Below are positions 27,709 to 46,658 of a DNA stretch of 64,000 nt, in pieces. The stretch comes from Piromyces finnis (Eukaryota; Neocallimastigomycota; Neocallimastigomycetes; Neocallimastigales; Neocallimastigaceae), in the NCBI GenBank assembly GCA_002104945.1, contig MCFH01000014.1, forward strand, positions 355,001 through 419,000, in the 5' to 3' direction. Position numbers and translations under genes: made by a program. The notes under the pieces are model-generated. The model was not told where the DNA came from. It ran no database searches and was given only the letters and a program-made list of their open reading frames with translations. Every line of letters begins with the position of its first letter. The first letter of the stretch is position 1.

Positions 27709-30190
27709 GATGTATTATTGATTATTAATTTAGTCTATTAAAAATAATTATACAATTTTACGAATTATTAAATAAATCTTTTAAATCATAAAAAAAAAAA
27801 AAAAGAAAAGAAAAGAAATTAATATCAAAATTAAAATCTTATTAACACTTTTATATTTATTTGTTAATTATAAATAATGTATAATTAAAAGATTACTACT
27901 TTTATATATGTATATATATAAATAAATAATTAATATTCGACTTTCTCTTTAAAACTAAAGGTGTTAAAAAAAAAAAATAAAATTTATTATATATATTTAT
28001 TAATATATTTTTAATATATTAATTAATATCTTAGAATGTATACATTTTTACAAAAAATTATTTAATTTTTATATTTCTATTACGATCTTCTTTCTTTCTT
28101 TTTTTGATTATATATAACAAGGTATCGTATTTTTAATAATATACTTTCTTATTTTGGGTATTAGTATATAGATGTAATTAGTAATTATTATTTTGTTATT
28201 ATATTTTAAGATGAACCTTTTTTTCAATACACACACAACACAATTTATAATTTACAATACAATAAAATTCAATAGATAAAATTTATTATTTTATAAAAAA
28301 TGGATGTAATTACTTTTCCAATAATAAAAATAATATATTATTATATATTTATATATAAAAATAATTAAGTTTCCAATAAAATTAATAAATTAATGAATTT
28401 TAATTAAATTCACTGGATCACACATTTTTCAATAATTTCTTACTTTTTCTACTACTTATTAAAAGAAAAAAAAATATTTTTTATAATATATTTATGTTTT
28501 TTTTACATAAATATATGTAAATTATAATTAAAGGTTAGTTTTTCTACAAAAGGTTATAAAAAAGTGTTGATATCAAGACCTTTAAACATTCCTAACAGCA
28601 TCATATGAAGTTGTATTATTTTAAATTATTTATGAAGATGTTATTCAGAATTTAACATCATATTATTAATAATAAAAAAAACGTATATTTAAATGAATAA
28701 ATATCATTGCCTTTTAATACTATTTATACTATAAAATATTAAAAATTATTTCTTTTTTTAAAAAAAATAATAATAAAAAGAATTAAAATTATAATATTAA
28801 TTATATTATAATGCAATTGAATTGTGATAAAAGAGTTTAAGAATAAAAATAAATATTAGAAAGTGCCATATTTAATTTTATAAAGACATAATTCACATTG
28901 TTTATTGTTTAGGTATATAATTTATATGTAATTGAAAATATTCATATTAATAAATATTATATATTAACATTAATACTAATAACTTTATGTTACTAATAAC
29001 AGAATATAGAATAATATAAGCAGCAACAACAAACACAGTAGTATCAGCAACAACAACATAACTATAACTATAATAATAATAATAATAATAATTAGAATAA
29101 TAATAATAATGATACTAAGTAATATGTATTATTACTAAAAAAGTAAATTTTAGGCCAATCATATTAATAATAATATTAAGAATAATTATTTATTATTGGT
29201 TATATACTATTATATATACCATCCATCAATTCAATTCAGATAATTAATTAAAATAATTAATTACTTTAAAAAAGAACATTCAATTTATTTCAAATATCTT
29301 CTTTTAGGTTTTTTTTTTTTTGGTGTAAGGGTGTATTAATGGTTTTTTCAATTTTCTAAAGGGTTTATATAATTATTAATAATTATTGTCAATGAGTACA
29401 ACCCCAACCACCACTACTACTACTCTGACTCTACTTGTATTTTGATATTTAAGATTTTTTTTTTTATATCATTAATGTATATAACAAGCCACATATAATG
29501 CTGATACAAACAATTAATATAATAGAGCCACAATATGTTTACATTATTTAATTTTAGATAATATTTAATATTATTTAAGAAATGTTTTTTTTTTTTTGAA
29601 AGTTTATATAGTTTATTGATATTTTAAGTATATGAAATATTCAATGATTTCACTTAACTTCTTTCACTGAACTTTAAGGAAATAATAGTGTAAAGTTAAC
29701 TATTTTTGTTTAAATGATTATTTTTATTAAATTTATAATTAACCTAAGGAAAAAGAATATTTATATTTTATATAATATATATAATATATCCCAATATATT
29801 TTATATTTATTAATATATCAAATAATAATAAAGAACTATTGTTTAAATTAAAAAATAAGCTTCATACTTTATAATATATTCAAATACATTATTTATATTA
29901 AATGTAAAATTACTTGTATAAATAATGTATCATAATAATAATTAAAATTTTATTTTTAATGGCTAAATAAAAACTATCTTGCGATTATTCATATATTAAA
30001 ATATATATTTATCTCCATATATTAACTTTATTAATATTATTTATTGATTAAATAATATAATAATAAAATTTCATTTTTGTTAATAATCTTAATATTTCTT
30101 TAATAATAAATAAAAGGAAATAATTTTATAATTTTTTTTTTTTTACTAAATTAAAATAAAAATCTAAATTATATTAATAAAAAAATAAAA
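27709..30190. other. Divergent intergenic region between CCT4 and SAR1
   Basis: 2.5 kb between two divergently transcribed housekeeping genes, so it should contain both promoters. Sequence is A+T-rich. Small CAA/AAT runs occur at 29015-29115. A 17-codon ATG frame rich in Thr at 29392-29445 is probably chance. No TATA element can be singled out in such composition. Confidence 0.55.
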
Positions 30191-31718
30191 ATGTTCATTT
30201 TTAGTTGGTTTCGCGATATTTTAAGTTCCTTGGGTAAGAGAAACCAAGAATTCAAAATATTACTATAAAGATAGATTAAGGGAGAAATCAAAAAAAAAAA
30301 AAAAGGGAAAAAAAATTACGAAGAAAAATATAAATTATTCAAAATCATCAATATTTTCCTAGAAAAGAATTTAGTGAATAAAAAAGAACAGAGATATTTT
30401 AATTTAAATTGGATGTTTAATTGACCAGTAGGATTTAATAATAAATAATAAAGATAAAGAGATTTGTGAAAACAATAATTTTAATACAGAAAATCGAAAA
30501 TATATAATATTGGCTTAAAAAAGTTTAACTAAAAAAAAAAGAAATAAATAATCAGAGTAAAAAAAAATAGAGTAATATTTTAGAGAATATCATAAAAAAA
30601 AGGGATTATTTAAATAAATAAACAGTAGAAAAGTAAATTGTTTATTAATAAGTAAACAAAATAATAAAGAAAGAAAAAATATAGAGTCTTTTAAAATATA
30701 CAAAATAAATAAATAAATAAATAAATAAAATTTTAAAGATCATTATAGAATATTATAATATATAAATATATGAAAATGATTATAAAATGATATTTTAATA
30801 GAAATAAATATATATGTATTTTTTTGTATTAAAAAATTAAATGAAAAAATATATTTTAAAATTTCTCATTAATACTAATCATATAAAAATAAAAAAATAT
30901 TAAAATAACGACAAAAAGGTCTTTACAACAAGAACGCTAAGATTCTTTTCTTAGGTTTAGATAATGCTGGTAAGACCACTTTACTTCACATGCTTAAAAA
31001 TGATAGATTATCTGTCTTACAACCAACTCTTCACCCAAGTAAGTATTAAGATATTATATAAAATTAAAACTTTAGAGTTTATATTTATATATTTGTTTTT
31101 TAATAAAATAGCTTCTGAAGAATTAGCCATTGACAACATCAAGTTCACTACTTATGATCTTGGAGGTCACCAACAGGCTCGTCGTCTTTGGAAAGATTAC
31201 TTCCCAGAAGTTGATGGTATTGTCTACCTTGTTGATTGTGCCGATCGTGAAAGATTAATGGAATCCAAGGCTGAATTAGATGTAATTAAAATAAATAAAT
31301 ATAAAATATTTAATATTAATTAGATATAAAATATAATATTAATGATTATTTTTATTATATTATACAACAATTAATAATTATAAATTAGGCTCTTCTTACT
31401 ATTGAAGAATTATTAAAGGTTCCATTCCTTATTCTTGGTAACAAGATTGATGCTCCATACGCTTGTTCTGAAGATGAATTAAGAATGAGTTTAGGTTTAC
31501 ACCAAACTACCGGAAAGGTAAAAAATTTTTTTTGATTTTTAAAAAATAATTATATATTTTCAACTAAAATTTGTTTTAAAAATATATTTTCGATTTAATA
31601 AAAACAGGGTAAGGTTCAATTAAAGGATATCCGTCCAATTGAAATCTTTATGTGTTCAGTTGTTATGAGACAAGGTTATGGTGAAGGTTTCAAGTGGTTA
31701 GCTCAATACATTGATTAG
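30191..31718 (+). CDS. SAR1: COPII small GTPase Sar1
   Basis: Sar1-GTP inserts an N-terminal amphipathic helix into the ER membrane and recruits Sec23/24 and Sec13/31 to build COPII vesicles. Five exons: 30191-30233, 30919-31038, 31112-31281, 31389-31517 and 31608-31718. They sum to 573 nt, giving 190 residues, the usual length. The N-terminus [11 protein letters not shown] has the bulky hydrophobic pattern of the membrane helix and lacks the Gly2 of Arf proteins. The P-loop GLDNAGKT is at residues 27-34, switch II DLGGHQ at about 70-75 and NKID at 129-132. The C-terminus [15 protein letters not shown] is diagnostic of Sar1. The first intron is long (685 bp), the others under 110 bp. Confidence 0.97.
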
Positions 31719-32922
31719 ATTAGACAATAGGAAACTTTTAATATATCCATAAATAATCCAATATAAAAATATACAATATCAATTCATGATAAATTAATAT
31801 AAATTACAATTTCTTTTTATAAAAAAAAAAGAAAAGAAAAAACAAAAAAAGAAACGTTTAAAACTAAAAAATAATATTAAAAAAATCATAAAATTTCAAA
31901 AATAAAATATATATATATATACAATTTTATATAAAAACAAAAACTGGATATTACGCTTTTTTAAATTATAATTTTTATTAAATTTAAGAAATTTATAATA
32001 AAAAATAAAATAACAATAACAATAACAATAATAATAATAAAATAAACAAAATCGAGATAATATAAATTTGGTAGTCTTTTAATTTTATAGTTTATATTTA
32101 TATATGATGATGAAAGAACTAGTTTGTTATTTACTTATGGAAGATTTTAATGGAAAATGTATATAAAATAGTTTAATAGATTTAAAAATATGTTATGTGT
32201 ACATAATTTCAATCATTCGTTATAAAAGGGAAAAAAAGTGAAAAAGGGATATTTGGGATAATAATAAAAAAAAATGTACGCAAGAGTTAAAATAAAAAAC
32301 AATTTTATTTTGTTTTAGTTGTAATGTTTTATTTTTTTTTTTTTTTTAACATATAGGTATAGATAGTTAGATTTGAAGTTGTGAAGGAAACATAGGATGA
32401 AAATTAAAATATGAAATACAGAATGAAAATATTTAAGTTTTTTTTTAAATAATGAATGAATGAATGAATAAATCAATAAATAAATAAATAAATCAATAAA
32501 TAAATAAATAAATAAATAAATCAATAAATAAATAAATAAATAAATAAATCAATCAATCAATCAATCAATAAATAAATAAATAAATAAATAAATAATATAT
32601 ATTAAATAAAAATTTATTAATTTTTAAACTTTAAAACTATTTATTTTTTTAATTTAATTAAAAAAAAATAGTTTTATTAGAACATTTTACAAATACACAT
32701 ATATATATTTTATTTTTATTATGTATCATTAATATGAATTAATATAAAATTACTATAGGAGTAGATAGAAAGATAATTTAATGATGCTATATTTTAAAAA
32801 TATAAATAAAAGCAATAATTAATTTATCTCTTATTATAATATTATTAATTTATAATAATGTTATTAAATAATTGAAATATTTAAAAGGAAAGAGATAGTA
32901 TATACATTAATATTTATGAAAA
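31719..32922. other. Intergenic region between SAR1 and the Asn-rich gene
   Basis: A+T-rich, with a composite tetranucleotide array at about 32448-32594 and TA runs. It contains the SAR1 3' untranslated region. No gene seen. Confidence 0.6.
32448..32594. repeat. Composite (AAAT/CAAT/GAAT)n tetranucleotide array
   Basis: The array begins with GAAT units, then alternates blocks of AAAT with single or multiple CAAT units, including a run of four CAAT near 32546-32566. The mixed units suggest slippage plus point mutation spread by homogenisation. Confidence 0.9.
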
Positions 32923-39504
<6,582 letters not shown>

Positions 39505-39730
39505 ATATTTTTGTATTATTAAAAATTGTATTCTTTATTATTATTTATTTAAACTATCATCATTAAATATTAAGTTACTAGTGATAATTTTTTTGTATAA
39601 TATGTAATTAGACGCTAATTATAAATAAAGATAAATGAAATTAGGAAAACAAAAAAATTTTTTGAGTTTAATTATCAGACTATTAAAAATAAGTTTATAA
39701 ATAAATGAACATCATTAATTAATTAATTAA

Positions 39731-39781
<51 letters not shown>

Positions 39782-39945
39782 ATAGATAACTATATTATAT
39801 AAAATAAAAATAAAATGAAATAAATAATAATAATATTGAAAAATAACATAGTTATGAGGTATTATTTAATATAAATATTTATATGTTTAATTTTTTTATA
39901 ACCTTATTATTATATTATTAAAACTATCTTCTAATTGAGAGAAAA
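39505..39945. other. Convergent 3' intergenic region with (TAAA)n run
   Basis: 441 bp between two convergent stop codons, serving both 3' ends. A run of about 15 TAAA units lies at 39727-39785. Nothing else seen. Confidence 0.7.
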
Positions 39946-42900
39946 TTATTCTTTATATTTAAATTTTTCATAAAGAAAGTTACGAAGGGCTGAAGTTTCT
40001 AGTCGATTCTCTTCAATTTTTTGATTTTCTTTTTCCTTTTTATTTTGACTGGAAGATGAAAGTGTTTTTCGTTTAATATTTTTCTTTTTATTAATTTTTG
40101 GTGCAACATAAGCCTCTATTTTTTTTTTTTTATTTTATTAACGTTAGTTAAACGGTTTAAAGATTTAAGTTTATAATAAAATTTATCTATCTATATATAA
40201 AATAAAATATAATATTTACTTGACGCTTTAACTGAGCTATTAAGATTATATGAAGGCAAGGAACTCATAAGAGACTATTATAATTAAATTATTATTATAA
40301 AAATAAATGATATACTCTTGCAATAATCATATTTATACTTTGGTATTTTTTTTTTTTTTTTTTTGACCTACCTGTGTTAATATTTGATTTGCTGATTTAT
40401 TTTTAATTTCAATATTTTTATTATAGGCAAACTTTTCTCTTAATATTAAATTAATATTTTTATTAGATTGATTATTATTTACTTTCTCAGAATGGGAAGT
40501 ATTTTGCTTATTTTCTTCTGAAAAACTTTCTTTTTTCATAACGTTTCTATTTTGTGAATTAGCGTTAATGTTTGTTAAATCTTCACGTTTACGCTTAAGA
40601 CTATTAGTGTTGAAACTATTAAGCATTTGACTAATATTGATTGTTGATGTACAACAATTATTAGTATGATTTGAATCATCACTATTGGTATCATCATTAT
40701 TTGAAGAATGATTTTGGGTTGTGGATGATTGGGTATTTGCTATTTTATTTTCACTATCTGCTTTTTTTGGATATACTTCGAAAACTTCTGGTAATATATC
40801 ATCTTCATTGTCTGATTTTGAGAATGTATCAAAAATATTAAGAAAAGATGAATTACTAGAAAAACTACCACCTTTATCATCGTCATAAAGGTAAGATATT
40901 GAATGTGAATGAATTTGGTTAGAATTATTAGAGGAATTTGATTTTTTATCTTCACTTTCATTTTCAATATTACTATTTTTATTATTACTACTATTATTGT
41001 TATTATCATTATTGATATTGTTTTTTTGACCAATGCACACTTGAACATTAGATTCTTCGTTGTTTTCATTTGATTTATTGTTACTTTCATTTTCACTATC
41101 ACTTATGTAAACAGGTTCTGGCTCATCTACAATCATTTTATTATTCTCATTATTCATTGATTCTATATTATCAACTTCTTGATCACTAAATTTCCTAGAA
41201 AAGTATGGACTTATATCTGAAACAGAAGCTGATTTCTTTAATAAAATATTATTTCTATTAAATAAAGATTTTAATTTACTTTTAGTGTCGTTTTTAATGT
41301 TTTGATTTAAATTTGATGACGCTCTTTCATTATTTTGATTAATTATATTTTCAATAGTTTTATCTGCTATTGAATTATTAGAAAAACTTGATTCAGGTAC
41401 AATGCTTTGCATTAAACTATTATTAACTCTTTGAATATTTAAAGGGTTATTCTCTTCCGTATCACTGTCTTGAATGTCGTCTATAATTATTCCATTATCA
41501 AGTGTTTTCTTTTCTTCCATAATACTTGTTAAATTATTTTTCATACTTGATTCATTATTATTCACTATATTTTTTTGCTTTTCAACTACATCTGCATTAT
41601 TATTTGAAGAATCAAAAACTTTTTTTAATTCTATTATATTTTTTTGCTTTTCAACTACATCTGCATTATTATTTAAAGAATCAAACAAACTTTTCAAGTT
41701 CTTTTTTTGATAGTTCGTAATTAGTTCTTGTCTATTATTACATTTAACGACTGGATAAGAGGTATGTCTATTAAGTTTTGGTGTGGTTGAACAACTTTTT
41801 TGTTTATTTGATAAAAAGTAATTTGAAATACTATTATTTGGTATAGATTGACTTTTGCTTTTATTTTTATTATTTTTATTAGAAGTAGTTTTAATATTAT
41901 TTTCCTTACTTTTTTCTTTATTACTTAATGGATTACCAGTATCCATTGTAGTGTTTTTTGTTGTTGATCTATGCTTTGAAAAAGAGTTATTTTTTGAGAA
42001 AAAGTTTTCTATTATTTTTACCTTTACATTTGAATTGTCGTTTTTTATTGGTTTTACACTTTTACTATTTATATTTTGTGAACATACTTTTTGTTTTGGT
42101 GTATCGTTTTTTATATTATCATCGGAGATATTACCATCAATATTATTATTTATTATTGATGAATTTTTTTTATTATTTTTATTAATGTTATTATCATCAT
42201 TATTATCATTAGTGTCCATATTATTATCTCTATTATTATTATTATTATTATTATGCAATGAGGTATCATTTAAGCAATTACTCTTAATATTTTCATTTTG
42301 ATTTATATTACTATTATCATTTTCATTATCACTTGAATTGAGAATTTCATCAATAACTATTGATTCATTTAGATTGATATTGCTTATTTCATTACTATAA
42401 TTATTATTTATATTAATTTCAATATCACTTGAGTTTGCTATATCATCAACATTATCAATAATCGATATTTCTGTAATGTTATTTTTTACAACTTCTTGTA
42501 TATGATATGACTTAGGTTTCTCTGGTAAATTATTATTGTTATTTTCATTACTTTTCTGAAACAATCTAATTAAGGAACTATTGTTTTTTTTTTGATTTCC
42601 ATTATTTAATGCATTTGTTAAAAAGTCACTTTTATTATAGTTCATTGTTACTTTAAATTGACTTGGTCGAAATAATTTATTAGCTTTTAAAGGTTCATTT
42701 TTAATATCTTTATTATTTGATGATTCTTCTGAATTGAATTGGTTTAATAATTCTTTGTAATGCGGATCAACTAATTCATTTGAATTTGGTTCCTTTGTTA
42801 GTGGGTTTAAATCACCTTTTGCAACACCTTCTGCTATTTCTTTTTCTAATAATCTATATATTTGATATTAAAAAATTAAAAAATAATATATAGTATAATA

Positions 42901-43784
42901 ATTAAGTTATATTGATATTAAACATTAATTAAGGATAAGTTACAACAAAGAAAATTAATATAGAAATGAAAAAAAAAAACTCTTTGATATAAAAATTATT
43001 AAATTATAATTATTTAATATTTAATAAAGGATACGGTCCTATGTATTCCATATCTTCTATGTTTAATTCATCTGGTATTGGATTTAATGTTACTAATTCG
43101 TTTTTAATAGGATCAAAAACTCTTTGGTATAAAAATGTTTTATCAGCTTCTATAAATTGTTGTTCATAATCTGGTGGAACTTTTAAATCGTAACGTTGCT
43201 TAATTTCAAATAATATCTAATAGTTTTTTTTTTTTTTTAAAAACATTATATCGAATAGAAATCTTTTGTTAAAATTATTATTTTTATATATAAAAAAAGT
43301 ATATTTGAACTTACATTTTTAATATATCTTTTTTGTTTTACTAGATTGTATGCCTTTTTAATACCTATTTTTGGAATGTTAGGTAAATAGTCGCATCCTG
43401 ATAAAATACACATATGACGAAACATTTCATCATTCCAACCATTTAAATCTATTCCTCTACACATTTTAAATCTATCTCTACATATTTCTGAACCTGTTCC
43501 TTCTTTCGTCCATTTATATATAACCTAACAAAAATATAATTTATAATTTAATTATTAATTAAGATAATATAAAGTTTATTCATTTTTTTAATGAAAATAT
43601 TTACTCTTTTACATCCGAAAACTAATAAATCTGAATCCTCAGTGATGATTGCTTGAATTACTCCTATTTTTTCTAAATATGCTAATTGAGCATCAGCTTC
43701 ATAAGGAGCTACTACAAAATCTATTTTCATTTTTCTTAATTCCTGTCAAAGAAATTAAATGAATGATTATAAATAATATTTATA

Positions 43785-43821
<37 letters not shown>

Positions 43822-44581
43822 TGAATTGTAATATAATATATATAATTATGCAATTACTTTAATTAATTGATATGCCATATAAGGTGTAACATCAACACTT
43901 TTTCTAAAGCAATCATTTGCTTTACTTTTTTGGCCCAATTTTAAATATTCAAAACCTTTTTCTCTATTTTCATTTCTTAAACTAATTAAAATAATATACA
44001 TTTAAATATATCATTAATTTATTTAATAATGTACATTTAAGCATTAACTCTTTTAATAAAAATTTAATAATTTTCTAGATAATTAGCTATAAAAAAAAAG
44101 TTTTCTTTTACTCATTTCTATTTTTTTCAGTTCCTCCTTTTTTTGGTAATAAACCACCATCGAAAACTAAATATGGTTTTATATTAAAAAATTGTAGAAA
44201 TTTAATTTGATTTACACAGTAGTTTATATATCTGAAGGCGGGGAACAAATATATATAATTGTGAAATATATTGTTATTAATAAATATACATTAAAACATT
44301 AGATACTAAATATTTTATATCAATTAAAACAATATTTCTGATAAATACTTTGTTGTTCTCTTATTTTGAAAAATATCAAGTATACAGCTATATGAACCTA
44401 AATTTAAAAGGATATAAATGAAAATTGCTTAGCATAATTTCATAATAATTAAATTTTTATTTATTTTACCTTTATGTAACCACACATATGCATCAATTCC
44501 AACAGTTTGATTTCTTAAATCTTCAACTGTTATATTTCTTTCTGCACCATTCAAGACAGGCAATAATCCTTTAATTCCCAT
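39946..44581 (-). CDS. EXO1: Exonuclease 1 (XPG/Rad2 family) with a very long Asn/Ser-rich tail
   Basis: EXO1 is a nuclear 5'-3' exonuclease and flap nuclease for mismatch repair and DNA end resection. Ten exons on the minus strand: 44581-44470, 44397-44349, 44231-44112, 43981-43858, 43742-43605, 43524-43315, 43216-43035, 42853-40372, 40274-40220 and 40115-39946. They sum to 3642 nt, or 1213 residues, longer than the usual 700-850. The start [10 protein letters not shown] gives the conserved Gly2. Metal-binding residues are present in GIDAYVW (D30), [18 protein letters not shown] and [10 protein letters not shown], and in [18 protein letters not shown], which leads into the H2TH region. The tail from about residue 340 is Asn/Ser-rich and disordered. 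It holds a 23-residue tandem duplication, S-x-Y-F motifs and basic nuclear-localisation-like patches (LKRKRED, NIKRKT). The catalytic core is complete. Confidence 0.95.
41571..41700. repeat. In-frame 69-bp tandem duplication in EXO1
   Basis: Two adjacent copies with a 69-bp (23-codon) period encode [17 protein letters not shown] and [17 protein letters not shown]. Copies are almost identical at DNA level, with changes concentrated at the ends. Confidence 0.92.
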
Positions 44582-46658
44582 AATACACCAGAAAATTCAC
44601 AATTATTAAGATTTGAAATTCCTCTATTAATTAATTATAATTTTATAATTATTTTAAATTTTTCATTCATATAAATGAAATTTCTTTGATATATGTTGTT
44701 TTAATTTATAGAATATAAATAAATATATTTCTGAATATAATGAATTATTGTTATCCAAATATTAAATTATATACTGAAATGTCTTGTTATTAAATTTAAA
44801 AATTATTATTTTTTATATTAAGTTAAAATTAGTGAAATTTGAAATGCAATTTAATAGAAATTTCGAGATAAATTTCTTTTAATTAATTTGATATTTCATT
44901 ATTTTATAGATTTTAAAATAAAATTCGTTATATATATATATTGTATATTATGGTTGTTGTTAATTATATTCTATACTACAAACTCTTTAACTTTTTATTT
45001 ATAAAATTGTTATAAATTGTATATTAAGTAAAAATGCTAATTTTTAAAAAGATATTAAATGTTAAACTGTTTTAATCATATTTTTTTTGAAAATTTTCAA
45101 TTTATTTTGAAAACATATATTATAATATATAATAATATATTAATATTCAAATAAAATTAATTGGTTATATATATTATGTGTATATATTTTTATAATAATT
45201 GTTGTCCATATTATTTCTATTTTCACCAAATATTCTTTAATTTTTAATTTATTTTTTTGTAAAAGCTTATTCTTATATTAAATCACGTGTAATCATGATC
45301 ATTTATGATATTACACATATATATTTACATAAATATTCTTTTTATACATATTCTAGTTACATTTGTTATTTGTGTAATACAACTTTTTTATACATTAATT
45401 TGTTTATTGGTGTTTTTTAAACCAATCACCATGTAATATTCTTTATTAACTGTTACAATAGTATTAAAAAATGTAGAAAATGTTTATATTAATAATGAGA
45501 TGAAAGAGTTACTTTGAATTGAAAAAACACAATATTAGCTGTATGCTTTTATTTATAAGTTTTAAGTTGTATGAAAATATATTTTTATGAATTGTTAAAT
45601 TTATCTGTTTTTTATTAATTATTAATAAAAGTATATAAATATCAAAAATGTCAAATCATAAATTAAATATAAAAGAATTAATTAAAATATTAAAATTATA
45701 GTATGGGCTACTAAATGTAAAGTTAATGTTTTATATAAGTAGTAAATTTTGAATTTTTCTAGGCTAAAATACTGTATGCTTTCTATTTTCTAGGCTAATG
45801 TTAGCTTACCTTTTTTTCTTTTGTAGTTATCAAAATAAAATTTTAAATTTAGTTTTATGGGCCAACAACTTTTAATTTAATCCAATTGAAATAATGATAA
45901 TTAAATTAATTTAATCTTAATATTCCTTATTTTTCTATTACATTTTATATATTTTTTAATATATTAAATTATATTGTAATTTATATATTATATAATATAA
46001 TTAACAAAAATAATATTCATTTTTTTTATATATTATTTTTTTTTCTAAGAAAAAATTCTTTTCTTTTCCTTACCTAAATTTATATACTTTAATAGTATTG
46101 CTATTATAGAGGTTAATATAAGAAAGCATTAATTTTACTAATTTATTATGATTTAGTAAATTCATATGGTGAAAACAATTTGTATATTTTTTCTTTATAA
46201 AAGATACTGGAAATAATAATATTAAAAATATTTAGTAATAGGCTACATTAGTATAAGATGATATACCATTTCATTAAGATTAATAATACATTTAATATTT
46301 CAATTGAAATAAAATCACCTAAAAATTATGCTATTTTTTATTATTAATTATAAAGTAAAATAGAAATAATAGTTTTGCTATTAATAATAATTGTTCAAAG
46401 AAGAACCATTAAATTATTAAACTTTAACAATACTTTAATTATTATATGAATTATAATCAATTTATCATTTATATTTACTAATCTCTTTTTTTTTTATTTT
46501 TAATTTAATTCTCTTATTTCTTCTATTTACTTATATATATTCTATTTTTCCAAACTTCATATTTCAACTGAACCTTTATTCGGATACTTTTCAATTTATT
46601 GGAAATCAAATAATTATTAAATTTTAACATCCATAATTGTAGTTATAAATAATTCAAC
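44582..46658. other. Divergent intergenic region between EXO1 and CCT7
   Basis: 2.1 kb of A+T-rich DNA between divergently transcribed genes, expected to hold both promoters. A CACGTG hexamer at 45284-45289 opens an imperfect hairpin that closes at 45316. A duplicated TTTTCTAGGCTAA unit occurs near 45756 and 45785. Frames are closed throughout. Confidence 0.55.
45284..45316. promoter_or_regulatory. E-box (CACGTG) overlapping an imperfect hairpin
   Basis: CACGTG is a bHLH (Cbf1/Myc type) binding core. Here GTGTAAT pairs with ATTACAC across a loop that itself contains a TGATCA palindrome. It lies about 700 bp from the EXO1 start and 1.35 kb from the CCT7 start. Such hexamers are rare in sequence of this composition, but function is not shown. 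Confidence 0.25.

Noticed and set aside
29392-29445. 17-codon Thr-rich small frame between CCT4 and SAR1
   Set aside because: Too short and low-complexity; no conservation evidence available.
40333-40371. Lys-rich end of the long EXO1 exon ([13 protein letters not shown])
   Set aside because: It is read-through into an intron; a good GTAGGT donor and two further in-frame exons replace it.
41474-42301. Plus-strand Phe/Leu/Ser frames opposite EXO1
   Set aside because: Reverse of Asn/Ser-rich coding, with hydrophobic composition caused by A/T bias rather than membrane segments.
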